A stretch of DNA of 64,000 bases from Gymnorhina tibicen (GCA_013399875.1 VXAZ01009369.1:434001-498000); one strand, 5' to 3'. Counted from the first letter of the stretch, positions 35,443 through 48,755 are shown. Made by a program: numbers and translations. Notes: generated from the sequence alone by a model not told the origin.

Positions 35443-37161
35443 GTGAGAGCAGTGCTCTGGGGAAGCTCAGCCGAAGAGGAGCTTGTTTATCTTAACATGC
35501 ATTTCAGACTGCAAGTTCACCAGCGTAATGGCATCCACTGGTTTGCATTCCTGTAAATTTTGTAAGATCTCCCAGTGTGCTGTTTTTTGAACTGATTTCA
35601 ATCAGTGGGAAGCTCACTGTGTGGGAAACCCAACTCCTCATGAAGCTGAACAACACCACTTGCAGAAGTCATGTTTTGCAAGAGGTTTTTTGCCTCTAAA
35701 ATTTTCAGTTTCTGCTTAACAGAATATCTAGCATGGTAAAAAGGTTTTTATTCTTTTTAGGGCTTAGAGGATAGTCTGTGGGGTATAATGTACTCTTAGC
35801 TACCAAAACAAACCACCTCACTGGTTCTGAGGAGAAGCTTGTAATAGCACCATTTGTTCAAATACTGAAATAAAAGCAAAGCGGTTAATCTAAGGAGTAC
35901 TGACAGACAAAAAGCAGTAGCAATAAAAGCTAATTGTCTGTTAGCTCCAGGTATATTTTTATTGAGTGTTTCAATGCTAGCCTAAAAGCATATATTAAGA
36001 AAAGGCTCTACTATTTTCACAGATCAAGCAGCAACCGGAGTAGGATGCAGTCTCATTTCTCTCTATACTTTCCTTCCCAGCCCATCCCTCTCTCATCTGT
36101 CTGCTTCCATTTCAAGGAGCTTTTAATGCCTTCATGTAGCTACTACTGAAGCTTCTCTCAGTAGCCAACAACCAACAGTAATAAGGTGATTTCCTGCTAT
36201 CCCCACTTACATCTAGTGAAGCAGATAATTAAGGAGGAAGTCACTGTAGTTCATATGTAGAAGGAAGGGGCAGCTAATTTTCACGTGAGTTTGATTTTTT
36301 TCAGTGACAGAAAGCATATTTTTTCACAAGATCAGTAGCATAATCAAGGCTTTCATTAATTACTTAATGTGAGGTGTGTATGTCACACTTTAGACATTTC
36401 CTTGGTATGCAGAGGACCTGCAAATTTTCTGATATGCTCTTGTGTCTGATTTTATTTGGTGCAAACTTTCTGTCTGGGCACCAAGAAATTAGGTTTTTTT
36501 AAGATGAGATGCCCCGAGTCATCTTCTGTCCTCTGTGACTGCATCCCAGGAGCTCTGGGTTTCTGTTAATGGAGCCTCCTCAGGTTTTCCAGTAATGTGT
36601 TTATTCACCCAACAACAAAAAAAGCCACAGACTTCAGTGACTTTAAGCTCTAACTCCTACCTTGAAATATCAGGGATTTGGTTTTTCTGGTATATTTATA
36701 CTAATAATTAATAATAAATAAATTATTTGCTATTGCCCTCCAGTAATGGGTCATGACCAGTAAGAGTGTGCACAAATGAAAAAAAGTTATTTTCTATTTC
36801 AAGTAAGTTTCACGAATCAGCTATCCCTTAGTAGACCAAAGTTGGGAAATGTGTTTTCCCTTTAAAAGACTCTTTGTCGTAACCCACATTGATCAGCACT
36901 CTTGAGAACATACTGTATTAGTTATTTTTATCTAGCACATGGCAGCAACTTGTGCATCACTACTGAAACCATCAATTGAGCTATTAAGAAGGAAGACACA
37001 TTTAGTAATCCCTGCAGTTCTCATCACAGCAGGGTGAAGTTTAACAGTGACGTTAGTAGCATCAGCACTGAATTTCAGTGCTTTTTATTATATTGGCCTT
37101 GTTTCATTAGAATTCAGCATTCTTCAGGCTTCTTACAAAACGTATGCTTTGTACTTTGCAG
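35443..37161. other. non-coding sequence
   Basis: No gene is recognised. AT-rich, with a short AATAATTAATAATAAATAAATT low-complexity patch near 36702-36723. Confidence 0.5.
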
Positions 37162-37254
37162 GTTCTGTTGGCTGTTGTGGGTGGACTGGTGTGGCTAGAA
37201 GACCAAGTGACAGTGTTCACAGAACAGAGGGAAAAATCAATTTAACTTTAAAAT
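37162..37254 (+). other. 93-bp exon-like interval (unverified)
   Basis: A TTGTACTTTGCAG acceptor ends at 37161 and an AAAAT|GTAAGC donor lies at 37254/37255. One frame starts as a hydrophobic run (VLLAVVGGLVWL) and ends at a TAA inside the interval. Another is open throughout. There is no recognised family. Confidence 0.12.
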
Positions 37255-37664
37255 GTAAGCACTTACTGAGGCTAGAGATTAAATAATGGAGGCAGGCTCT
37301 TCTGCCTAGCATGACAGGGGGATCTGAAAGCAGAATAAGATAGAGAGGAAAAACAGAGTAAGCAGCTGGAGTGAAATGCCATGTTTGTTAGGCAGGAAAT
37401 CAATAATCTTTGATGGGCAAATCTTATACAAACCTTTATTCTGGGCCTCCTATGTTTGGAAATTACAACAAAAGAAACAAAAGCTTATTACTTGGAAAAA
37501 TCCAACCTCTGGTTATGCATGTTTACCAAGCTGAAGGAGTGCCTGGAATCATTCTTTTGCAGAAGAAAAACAAGTGAGGAGGATTTTGCTGGTGAAGGCT
37601 GAGTACATACCCCTCTGGGAACAGAAAACACATGAATTTGATCACACCTTTTTCCTGCTTCCAG

Positions 37665-37876
37665 ATATCTGTGCTTGCCTGAAGAATGCTACTCTCCCTG
37701 GGATAGTTCAAAAAACCAGCGTGGTCATTAACTTTTCCAAAGATAGCAATGGGGAAGCAAAAGCTCAGGCAATGCAGTGGTTCATTATGTGGAGTCCCTG
37801 GTGCATCTCAGAAGAAGGTCATTTCGGGAGATGCAGTCTGGTGGGAACGGTGGGAACAGTGGGAAGTGGGCCCTAG
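37665..37876 (+). other. exon-like interval with in-frame stop (unverified)
   Basis: The acceptor CCTTTTTCCTGCTTCCAG ends at 37664. One frame stays open for about 69 codons to a TAG at 37874-37876. The end of the frame runs through a small GGTGGGAAC repeat that gives a Val-Gly-Thr tract. It resembles no known protein. Confidence 0.12.
37847..37869. repeat. short (GGTGGGAAC)-type tandem repeat
   Basis: Two units of about ten bases and a partial third, repeating around TGGGAAC. Confidence 0.7.
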
Positions 37877-38527
37877 GGAGCAGCTGGATTGTAAGAATAT
37901 GTTTTCCAACCTGCTTGCTCAGATTGCAATGCTGCCAATCCCAGATGTTCACAAATCACAAGAAAAGCCTGAGAAAGGCCTGAGATTGGTTAAAAACTTA
38001 AAACAGAGATTTTAAAAATAAAATAAGTTTAGGGTGTGGTTTATTGCCTTCAGGTTTCTTAGCCTTTAGGGTGCACTTGAGTCATGTTTTTAAGTTTCTC
38101 TTTGCTACCACGAGGTCTAGGAAACTTACTTAAAACCATAAGCCAAGATTCTCACCTAATCATTTGACTGTGGGAGCTGAAAAATACAAAAATTATGAGA
38201 GGTGCAGCACTGACTGGTGGGGCCATGCATATGGCAAATACTTGGGAAAGGCCTCTTGGAGAGGGAAGGGAGGCAGCCTGGGAAGGGGGTGCAGCAAAAA
38301 AGCCTGGGCAGTCAGTGGGGACAGGTGTTGAGAGGAAGGCAGAGGAAGATGGGCTCTCGAGGAACGTGAAGTTGAACATACCAGATTCAAATTTGCAAAA
38401 CAGATGGGAAAGTGTTTCCTAAAATAAACTCCATCAGTTAACCACTGTGAGTCCTGTTTACCAGGTAAATTTGCTTTCCTACAGCGACTGCGATTATTTG
38501 GTTGATTTACAGAGACTATACGCCATC
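37877..38527. other. non-coding sequence
   Basis: No gene is recognised. G-rich and purine-rich at about 38195-38370, which produces overlapping frames on both strands. Confidence 0.5.
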
Positions 38528-39097
38528 AGAAGAGTGTTACCAGGTCAAGGAAGGTGACCCTGCCCCTCTACTCGGCCCTGCTGAGGCACATCTGGAGTGC
38601 TGTGTCCAGTGCTGGGCTCCTCAGGACAAGAGAGACTTGGAGCTCCGGGAGTAGGTCCAGTGGAGGGTAACAAAGATGATTAAGGGACTGGAGCATCTCT
38701 CTTACGAGGAAAGGCTGAGGGAGCTGGGCCTGTTCAGCCTCAAGAAGAGGCACTGAGAGGGGACCTCATCAATGTCTGTGAGTACCTGCAGGGAAGTGCC
38801 AAGGGGATGGAGCCAGGCTGTGCTCGGTGGTGCTGAGCAATAGGACAGGAGGCAGCAGGCAGAAAGCTCCACCTGAACCTGAGGAAGAATTTCTTTACTG
38901 TGCAGGTGACCACACACAGGGACAGATTACCCAGAGAGGCTGTGGAGACTCCCTCACTGGCAATATTCAAGAACTATCTGGACACAATACTGTGCCATGT
39001 GCTCTAGGATGACCTTGCTTGAGCAGGGAGGTTGGTCCAGATGACTCACTGTGGTCCCTTCCAACCTTGCCCAATCCATGATTCTGTGGTTCTGTAG
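38528..39097 (+). mobile_element. CR1 LINE, 5'-truncated 3' end
   Basis: The sequence follows the 3' region of avian CR1 in order: the reverse-transcriptase C-terminal segment (gtgaccctgcccctctac, tggagtgctgtgtccagtgc), then gggactggagcatctct, gaggaaaggctgagggagct, gggacctcatcaatg, tctttactgtgcaggtgac, gatgaccttgcttgagcagg, and finally ggtcccttccaacc with the tail attctgtggttctgtag. CR1 moves by target-primed reverse transcription, and most copies are 5'-truncated as here. Frameshifts and small deletions break the protein frame, so the copy is dead. No target-site duplication is evident, which is normal for CR1. Confidence 0.93.
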
Positions 39098-39232
39098 TTG
39101 TTACTCAGAGAAGTGGGTGCCTGGTCTGAGCTGAGGATGATGAGTGACAAGTCCAGATGAAAACTAACTGATAAGAAGGTGACCTGTGGCAGCCCTAACT
39201 TAGCTTTTCAGCATAGCAATACTGTAGAAACT

Positions 39233-39275
39233 AATCTCTTTAGAGCCAATGTCTTTAACCAATCTCTTTAGAGCC
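39233..39275. repeat. 15-bp direct repeat, 28-bp period
   Basis: AATCTCTTTAGAGCC occurs exactly at 39233-39247 and 39261-39275. Confidence 0.85.
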
Positions 39276-42111
39276 TGAAGAAAGACAAAGAGGAACCAGA
39301 CTGAAAAGATGATATAGTTTTAAGGTCATGAACATTTACATTTCTCAATCTTTTAAAATACCAAGTCAAGACAGGAGTGCATGAGGGTGTTGAGAGCTGT
39401 GAATTAGCCTCACTTTAGCTATGGGATGCTTGCAAATGCAGTGCAGAAGTGTAGACAAGGCTGCCTTGCAGTTCAAGCACAGGGTGAAGATTTTGGAAAT
39501 TGCAGTCCTGCTGTCAACTCAGTCACTGCTGGCACAGTGAATGTACTCAGTGTGATCAGTAAATGTAGGGAGCTGTGTATACAGACCTGAATCACTCTTC
39601 CATGTCCTTCACTATGGAGCAAAGAAATGGCACAAAACATTCCATGAGGTGTTTTCCTCACAATTCAGCCATCCCTGCCTCCTATCAGAAACCCCTTGGC
39701 TGAACGCAGAAATTGTATTTGCATTTCTGCATGCTCTGTGGACTATTTGCTCTACCCAGTGTTAGGCATGTAACTTAGAGGACTGGTCTCTGACAGGTGG
39801 AAGAAATAAGTTCTTGCAAGTGGTGAATGTGAGCGCAGCCTTCTGTCTCCTCTTGCAGTGCAGTGGCACGTGGGCTCTAGCTGGACACTTCAGATAGCTA
39901 CGTCTGGGTGTGCAAACACCCTTTGTCTCTGTCCAGAAGCATCCTTGGGTGGCTCATGGTATACAAGCATGGAAGTTCTGGTCTGTCTTAGACATTGTTG
40001 AAAAAAATTACTCTTAAGAAAAAATAAAAATAAGTTAAAAGGAACCAACGCTTTTCCCCTCCCCCCACAAATACCTTCTCCATTGGATGATGTTTTTGTT
40101 GTGCTTACTGCTGTACTGAGCAAACTCCTTGCTGCACTGGCAGCTAGTTGGTATTTTGGGTTGGCTTGGTCATGTCTTCAAATACTCTGGAATGATGCTG
40201 CATACTGAAAAAATTGTGCAGATTAAGCACTTTTGCAAATCCCATTTGAAGCATCAGTTCAATATATTTTGTTAAGAAACTTGAAGTAAAATAGAACCAT
40301 GAAATCAAAGCCAATCTAGCATTAATATTCCACAAAAGTAAAAGTGGAGCATTACAGACATCAAATCAAAATCAAGTCAACAAATTGACTGCGGCACTGG
40401 ATCAGAATGAAACCAAATTGCCAGCTTGATGAAAACCCACAGTGTTTATGAACTCCGACGATCTATGAAAGCACGTGTCTGTTTAGCTAGGAATTTCAAA
40501 AAGCACATTTTCCCAGAGCTGGACAGAAATGTCGCACTGAGCTGGGTTATTTTATGGTGAAACCACCATTTCAGAGCCAATTATCTAAATTCCTTCTTCA
40601 GATCCTATTCCTCAGTAATGAGTAAATCCTACCCCTGCCTCCCAAGTGCCATCATATGTAGCGCAGTCTCAGAAAAGGACACTCCTGATAAGCAGAAGTT
40701 TGTCAGAAGTTATTTACCAGAAATTGCAGATGACAATTTCGGGTCTTTCAGGATCAAACAGAAGCCCCAGAAAACACATTAAAGAGCAATTTTATGCAAT
40801 GTTATATATGACTTCTAAGCTTCAGGAACTTTCCTTCCCAGCTAGTCTCTTTTTCAGAGAAATTTGTGCACATCTGGAAACATAAAGCTACATTTCAGCA
40901 CTAGGAAAATGAAGAGTATAAAAAGACCTGGGTGTCTTCTACCTAACAAAATAGGAAAAGAAAAAATAGATGACTAAGACAAATGAGTGTAACTTCCTCT
41001 TGAACTCTCTTACTTCCTCACAGTTGCAGAAGAGAGTTAAGGACTACAGTTGAAGAGGGAAATGGAAGTGGTCACAACCCTATTTGAAATCAGGGGTTCC
41101 CTGCTTTTGGAAAAGACTCATGAAATTCTGTTGCTGCTGGCTGGTGCCATAATTCCAAATACTCAGAGTTTTTAGAAGATCTTAAATTTTAGTCCTTTTC
41201 CAGCAGTACAAGCTTCTGTCCTGAAGTCAAAGCCTGTCTGAATTTTCAGATGTCCCTCAAGCAGATTTGTAGTACTTTCTTCCAAGGATGAGCCTTGCAA
41301 TGTAGTATAACCGGGCTCGAATGCACTCTTACGCATCAAGTATCATTTGAAAAAAAGCTTTTTAAATCACAAGAATATTGTGCTTTGAAAGCCCCAGAAA
41401 TGGATACCTTAATAGACTCAAATGCATCACACAGATACATGTCACTAAATAACAGGAGCACGTCTGACTGCTTTTGAGGGAACTGCCATTATCTTTGGTG
41501 AGGCAGAGGTCTCAAGATTGCACCATGCCATTATTCTATGGAGTGCTCTCAACATTCAAAAGAGTTTTTTTTAAAGGAGCTGTTTGGGAAAAATAAACTC
41601 CAGAACAACTTGGTAACAAGTGGTGTCGATACTGTCTGTCAGCAAAATTAAGAAATAAAAATGAAATATGTGTCTCATCACCTCAGCTACATTTTAGAAG
41701 TTCTTGCTTTATGTCTTGGAAATGAACCAGACAGCTTCTCAGCAGGAATCTTTGTCTTCATATGCTTTATACAGTATTTATCAATATGAAATTTACCGTA
41801 AAAATCTTACATTCTATATGCAATCTGCATATAAGCTATTTTTTTGCAAAACTGTATTTTAATCTCATATTTTCACAGTATCATTTCTGAATTTGTTATT
41901 ATTCTTGTTCCTCTTGATTTTATTGCCAGAGTGACTGCTAGATGTTAAAATGCTAAAGGGACCAACACATGACCAAAAGGGCAGTATGGTTCCTGCCGGA
42001 AAGCTACTGATTTGACATCATGTGTGCCCAATTTTCAAATGTAAAGTTCTGATTTTTTTTTCCCTTTTTATTTCGTATGGTTGACAACATCCTGTCAATA
42101 CCGTGGAAGAA

Positions 42112-42153
42112 ACTGTGCAGCTCCAATACTGTGAAATACTGTGCAGCTCCAAT
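42112..42153. repeat. 16-bp direct repeat, 26-bp period
   Basis: ACTGTGCAGCTCCAAT occurs exactly at 42112-42127 and 42138-42153. Confidence 0.85.
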
Positions 42154-42546
42154 TCTCACCCTTCTAGCTATCATGAGTGCACACAAACTTGCTTCTCCCT
42201 TTGAACAAGCTATTACACCATTGCCTCATGGCTCTTGTCTCTGCAGCTGGGGTGACAATAACAATTTCTCTCATAAGAACAACTGATTTAATATTTGAGA
42301 TTTAAGGCAATGTGTATTTCCCATTTTATTAAGAGTAAAATTAATGCTTAGATTTTAACTTTTTTTTTCCAGTGGACATATATATAAATATATTTTTTCA
42401 AAACTGTGCAGAACACCAGAGAGGCAGGTGACTGAAGAAGTGTAAGGAGAATTTGTGCCTAAGCAAGAGTAGCTGAAGGAGAATAAACTTTGGGTCAGTA
42501 AAGTTCATTCTAATAAAGGTCCTTCAGAGTTAGGAAAGTGTGAGGT

Positions 42547-42574
42547 TTTATTTATTTCTTTATTTCTTTATTTG
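42547..42574. repeat. (TTTA/TTTC)n microsatellite
   Basis: Alternating TTTA and TTTC units over about 28 bases. Simple sequence. Confidence 0.8.
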
Positions 42575-44010
42575 AATGAAAACTCAAGATTAAAGTCAGC
42601 CAGTAAAAGAGAAGCCTGCCTTGATAGACCTTTGATTATGATAAATTGTATCAAATATTTAACTTCCACACTGAAGCTCTTAAGCTGAGTTTACTCTTGT
42701 ATTTAAGTTAGAATGCACTGGAACATTAAGAAATCTTAAATATAAAACCATCTCCAACTTAGAGATCCCACAATCTGGAATTGTGTTGAGGGCAAAAGGG
42801 CAAAATTCTGAGATAATATCTGAGATAATTTTAAGTTGAGGATTGCCTCCAACTCCAGAACACCATTTTTATATTTTAGTAAAACTTGAGCTGATCTCTA
42901 GCTTTGTAGAGCTTAGATGAAAAAAACCCTGAAACAAACACTAAACTCTACTCATACTGAGTTTTAAGGTTACAAACATAATGCTGTTATTTCTCCTGCA
43001 CAAAGTTTTGCATAGGAAATTGCAGTTGTGTATAAAATGCTTGTTCAAAAATGGTTTTCCATAAGGGAACATACCTAAGCATAAATACAGAGTAGCAAGT
43101 TAAATTGGAGCTTTCAGGTTAGCTTTTTTGGAATGAATTTCCTCTGTGGCAGAGAGACGCAGCTGAGATGAACGATAGAGTGACTGGGTAAAACCTCTCT
43201 TCCCAGTCTATGATCCCAGAGATCACAAACTAAAAAATTGTAATCATATTTGTAAGCCCTCAGAGCCTTTCCCTAAAACTGCAATTATGTTACATATTTT
43301 AATAAATGCATAAGCCCTGTAATATGTACCTCTAATGAATGCAAAGGCTAATTTCAGTGCTTTCTTCCTAACAGAAAATATTTCCTGTCATTTTAATAGC
43401 AGAATTCAGCAGATATTTACATCAGTTGATGCTAGTGGCACATTCCACACTTGCTGCAGTGAGGACTGGGACTAATTTTTGTTACTTTTAATACTTTTTA
43501 AAAAATCTTATTAATCATAAGGAATAGAGATGAGCTTTCTTTTTGATGAGAGAGCTGTGAGTTTCTCCCAGAATCAAACCTCAGGTCTGGTTGTCTCCTG
43601 CCTCGTTGTACCCCCATTTGTGTAGGTGTCGCTCACCTCATCCTTCTGATCAGAGAAACAATGCTTGCAGTAGTTACTGAGGTTTTAAAATATTTTCTTT
43701 AGAGAGTTCTACACTACAGATTCACAAGCATTTCTTTAGTTTGGAAGCGGGATGTCAATCAGCAGCATTGCCACTTTATCAACTGCTCCTATTTCCAAAA
43801 TCACTTCTATTGTTACAGTCTGACAAACTACCCAAAGAGTTCCAAAAATTGCTGGCTGCAGGGGCTAATTCAGCTCCTTTTTGTGGTATTTCATTCTTTC
43901 CCCCTGCCATGATTACTGTCCTATTTTTTTTCAAGGGTTGCTAAATCACCAACTAATTACGTATTATCAAAGCTGCACATAGCAGGGGAGTTTGTCTCGT
44001 GGTTGATGTA

Positions 44011-44050
44011 TATAAAAATAAGCCAAGTGAGCGAGTCGGTCGGGGTACAG
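44011..44050 (+). promoter_or_regulatory. TATA-type core promoter candidate
   Basis: TATAAAAAT at 44011-44019 fits TATAWAAR. About thirty bases downstream lies a locally GC- and CpG-rich stretch (gcgagtcggtcgggg, 44031-44045) where a start site would fall, and an ATG follows at 44051. The spacing is right for a TATA promoter. No initiator element is clear. Confidence 0.3.
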
Positions 44051-44257
44051 ATGGCTGTGCCGCTCCACCTGGTGCCTGTGTTAGCACTTATTCACGCCTT
44101 CCCTTTGTTCTTCTGGGCTCCTTTTGCTTTTTACTGCACAGCTAGAATAGGTACTGACTGCTGCATTATGTGTGCTGTAATGTTTTTTTATTATTACTAT
44201 GGGAGAACAAAAACACTCATAAAGGTGTGTTTTCTTTCTGGCAAAATTTCTCAGTAA
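44051..44257 (+). other. signal-peptide-like open frame behind the TATA motif (unverified)
   Basis: The frame starts at ATG 44051 (+4 is G, -3 is C, so a middling start context) and begins MAVPLHLVPVLALIHAFPLF, a short N-region followed by a long hydrophobic core, as in a signal peptide or signal anchor. It stays open to TAA at 44255-44257 (68 codons). A donor-like ATAG|GTACTG at 44150/44151 could end a first coding exon of 33 codons plus one base, just after the hydrophobic segment. That is where secreted-protein genes often place the first intron. I do not recognise the protein. An upstream in-frame ATG at 44003 overlaps the TATA motif and is unlikely to be the start. It could equally be chance hydrophobic sequence in T-rich DNA. 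Confidence 0.2.
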
Positions 44258-47200
44258 TGCAGTAGCTTCTTTGTTGGGGAACTTGAACCTTGGAGAATGT
44301 GACAAAGATTACTAGATGCCCACTTAGTTTCCTAGCTGCTCAGGCAGTTATTTGGAAGAAATGAAAAATCCCTAAGCCTCCTTCCACGCTGGTATGAGTT
44401 CAACAGTCTGCAAATATCAGCATAGAAATTTACATGCTTATCCCTTGAGAAGTCTGTGCACATATGGTATTCTTTTTCAAATTATTTAATTAAAGCTCAA
44501 AAAGCACATGAAATCTGGAATGCTCACTTCCAAGAACACCTACCACATTAAATCAAACTCCCCAGCTTGAAACATGGAGGGATTTTATAAAATGTAATTT
44601 ACTTTTCCTTTTTGTATTCTTCCCCCCTCTCCCCCAATTCCCTCACCTTAAGCAACAGTGAGAGATCTAAATTCTCTTTGGCAATCTACTCAATTGCACA
44701 AGTAAATCTGTGCAGTGATGAACCTCTGAAATACTGAAATATGGAGGTTGCTATCGTACGTTAACTCTTTTTTTTTTTTTTTGACATAGAGGTAAAAGGA
44801 AGGGTCTTTGTTGTCTGCAGAGTCTTGTTCGTGTTGGTAGGTAGAAATTCTAAATTTTCAGGTCTCGATGTGACCTGACAGCATTCCTTCTATATTTGTT
44901 TAGTACTTGGCAGTTGAGGAAATACACAACAAGGGAAGACGGAGGTTACCTGCTCTGGGGTAGGAGGTTGGGAATTGCCTACTGTATTCAGCTGCCAATA
45001 CTTGGAAAGAGATACTGAGCTTGCCAAAGCACACTGCCTATAATTACTAAACCTGTCCGTTTGATTTCTCCTTTGAACAAATTGGGAAAAAAAAGACAAA
45101 ATCAAAGAAAAACTCCAACCCTTGGTAATGAATCGTAACTATGTTTCCGACAATATGTGATTTCAAGATGCTTACCTTGGTACCTGAGTGCATGGGGAAA
45201 AAATCCTGGATTTTCACCGGGCTGTTCTCAAAGGAGCACGTGGAGCATGTGGAGCTATTGCTGGCTTTTTAATGAACACCCATAGCCTTCTGTGAGAAGG
45301 TTGTTCTACCAGAGCCCCCTCTCTGCATCATGGACATGGCTGGCAGGTTACTGTATGTCTACAGCTCTGTCTGTGGTATGCTCTACCCAGTGGACTACTT
45401 TTGTAATAACCAAACCAGCTCACAAAGAAATGGGTTCAATTTCTTCCATTTCACATGTGGATTCAATAACTTCTGCCTTCTGCTGTCTTTCATGCATGCT
45501 CAGAAAGGATCAATGTTCTTCAGGTCCAGCATTTATAACTCAAGTGTTTTTTTAAAGAGAAAACATGGAGCCGTGTAGCCACATCTGCTCTCTTGCCAAA
45601 ACTGCTCCTGATGTTCATATGGACACGCCCAGCCTGGCTTGAAACAGATGATAATGTAACTGTGGTAGCCCATAGCCAAGGCCTCACCAAGCCTTTGGCT
45701 TCCCAGGCAGCTGCAGAGCTTGCTGCCATGGCTGCCTGCCCGGCAGTGCTTCTAACAGGGGTCTAAAGTCTGGCTCCTTTATAGTACGTGCTAACTTTTG
45801 TCACAAGCAGTAACAAAAGCTCTAACTACTTTGGTAGGGTTATATCCATAAATACAGGAAAGTGCATGTCATTGAAATCTTGCATTTCTACAAGACACCT
45901 CATTCCCCCCACCTTGTTTCCTCCCCAAAATGTCCCTCTGGAAAATATGCAGCTAATTGCAGCTTGTCAGATTACTGGGGAACTTCAGATAGCTTAGGCA
46001 ATTAACAGAAGTTTCACTTTGATTACTTTGTGCAAGTTTTGTACAGAAATGATGCTCTGAAGACTCGTTTTAGGGAGAACACTATTATATCAATGTAGGT
46101 GGCAATTTCTCTCTGATACAGTAACTTTTGGTTTCAGTGAGGAAAACTCCATGACTGCCTCTTCCAGCAGTGAGATCTGATGATTCTTAAAATGGGGGAT
46201 GCTTAAAACTGGGATGTGCGAACTAAGTGATTACCTTCAGTTACGAAAAGTGCTAATCGTAGAAGTAAAGGAACCATTAAAAGCTGTAAACAGAGGGTTC
46301 TGCTACTTCTTTTCTGATTCTGTGTGCCATAGCCAGACGGACCCATTTGGTTGAGGGAACCTGACAGTGAAAAACGCTGTTCTACAACATTCACCTGAAA
46401 GTGACAGCCCAGAGAAAAAATAGGTTCGAACTTGCATCAACAGTCCTTGGATTATTTTCATGTGAATGGCAGAGTGAAATAATTTGTGATTGCAGATAAT
46501 GCATGAAGCAATTACCAGAAATATGGTATTTTGGCCCAAGGAAATTCGTGTACAGGCAATAATTTCAAATGTTTTAAATTCTACACTTTTGTAGTAGGTG
46601 ACACAAAATCCTTTTTTGGTAATGATTATATCACTAAGTCTGTCCTTGCATGCCCTTCCTTGTTAGCTATTCGAGCATTAAAAAGATTTATTAACCTTGT
46701 CTTAGTTTCAGTAGCCTCTTTTTTTCTACTCTTTTAGTTTGCAGTATTTGACATGCAAAATGTTATGGTTTTTTAAACCAAGTGCTCCAAGTAATAACCT
46801 ACTGCATTTAAGAATAAATAGATGACTTTACTCTTCTCACTTGGACCTGGAAAAGTCTGTACAGTTACAGAAACCCCAGAATTTCCATTCTGGTCAGCCT
46901 AGTCCAGCTACTAACAATGAAGCTGATAATATTAGCTCTTCCAGAGGTATAAGCAAGATATTTCAAGATCAACAGTATAAAGCAATCAGTTCTCTAATAA
47001 TACACTAAAAATAATGTGTGCATGTTTATTCTTAATTACTTTTAAACCTATCCAATGACTTCATGAGAATTTGACAATCTAAATTAATAAATAGACTTTC
47101 ACTGAGTCTTGAAAGAAATTCTAGTCCAAAGGGGTAGTATCTTCCCTTTATAGCATGGAAAAGGATGTATTAAATTTCTTTCTCTGAAAATCCATTATTA

Positions 47201-47740
47201 GATATACCTACTGCATATCATCTTTTTAATTTCTCTCTAAGTCTTTACAGTCTATCTTCTTATGGATAGTCTTCCAGTTTCTTTATCCTTTCAAAGTATA
47301 TTTTCAGAACCCCTCCTATATCTACTTTTGATTTTAATAACATGAGAAATACAACATTCCATATACACCACTGAAAGAAAATAGAATAAAAATGTCAGTA
47401 TTTTTTTACTCATTCTCTGTGCTCTCTGCATTTTGCATCCTTTCATAGCTTCTGGGCTACACAGGTGTCTCCCAGGTCTTTTTTTTTCTGAACACTGCTA
47501 CTTAAATTATGTGCATAATATTTGAGAAAACTAGAATCAAAATTAAACAAGAACAGAAATTGAAATCAGAGGAAGAAATAAATGGAGCTGCAATAAATGA
47601 CCAGAGAAAAAATAAAGAGATCAGCCAACAAAACCCAGGCTTTTCTATTATTAATACCTTCTGGAATAAAAATAAATTGGCTGTCAGGAAACATGCCTCA
47701 AAACTTGTAGCTGGTGTAAATCTTTGAGCCATTGCCTCCA
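44258..47740. other. non-coding sequence
   Basis: No gene is recognised. It contains a T15 run at 44768-44782. A B-box-like GGTTCGAAC near 46422 has no A box or cloverleaf partner. Confidence 0.5.
44768..44782. repeat. T15 homopolymer
   Basis: Fifteen consecutive T with no retroelement end beside it. Confidence 0.8.
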
Positions 47741-48755
47741 TTGGGAGTCGGGAACGTGCACTGGACACGGCCATTTCAGCAGCTTTTCCATCTGGGCACA
47801 GCCTGAAGAGTGACACATCTTCGGGAGAGAAGCAGGCTGCAGTTCCTCAGTTTGCAGGGAGAGGAAAGCCGGGGTGCCCTTTGCCTCAGCCAGTTTTTTG
47901 CACGACTAGAGGTGGCAGCAGTGTCTAGCAGCTGGTGTGAAGATGCTGGTGGGAAGCCTGGGTGGCATGGGCTCATCTTCTCTGCCACCATGGGCAGCTT
48001 TGGAACACACCCAAATGTGGCTCAGGTACAATTGCAGTGTTTACTTTTGAGGGGAGTAAGTGACAATTCACATGCCTGAGGTTGTAGAGGTCTAATCAGT
48101 GCCAAGAGAGCGCAGCTCTGGGCTGTGTCCCCACCACCACCATCCCAGTGCTCTGGGCTCCTCGCCTCAGGGCACGGGTGGACCATGCCCACTGCTGTGG
48201 TGTGGTGCATGTTGGTATATATCTGCACCACGGGGCACTCCTGAGGTGTGTTCTCAGTGAGCCTGCAAGTGTAACCTTCAACACTATCTGGAGTGCTTCC
48301 CCCCCTGGAAGTGTGGGCAACCCCACATCCTGGGGTGAGCTGGTAGCCCCTACTTTGCACAGTTCCATGTCAATGAACTGGGGAGCACACTGGGATCTGG
48401 AATGCTCCTACAGCTGGCCTTCATCAGGAAAGAAACTCTGATTTGTGGTCAAAAATGTGAGGTCACTTATTTCAGTTTCAGCACCAGCCTGAGAGAAATG
48501 CAGTGAGCTCGCAGAGCAGCCCACAAGGCCTGGCACTTTTCTGCTGCCCTTGGGAGGGCACTTTGGGGTGGTGGGGGAGCTCTGGCAGTGCCAGGCCTTC
48601 TTTCCCAGTACCATTTGGGCCAAGGCTGGCATTGTGGGGTCGAGGGGAAATTCTGGTCCCTGAGGCAGGAAGCTGCCCTCAGCTAGCAGACGGGGAGGTA
48701 CAACACATGCCTACTGTGCCTGCAGCACGTGGGAGTAGAAATGTGGGAAGTCACA
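47741..48755. other. GC-rich block of unknown nature
   Basis: About 1 kb of G+C-rich but CpG-poor sequence lies directly before the CR1 copy. Several overlapping open frames run on both strands (up to 112 codons, minus 48022-48360) with no recognised domain. It may be an old unrecognised repeat, an ancient gene relic or a compositional patch. No repeat family was recognised. Confidence 0.4.

Larger units (their letters stand above)
39098..44010. other. non-coding sequence
   Basis: No gene is recognised. Small duplications lie at 39233-39275 and 42112-42153, and a T/A/C microsatellite at 42547-42574. The block at about 43300-43480 is complex and AT-rich and may be conserved. No intact repeat element was seen. 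Confidence 0.5.

Noticed and set aside
46420..46432. tRNA B-box-like GGTTCGAAC
   Set aside because: No A box upstream at the right distance and no cloverleaf arms.
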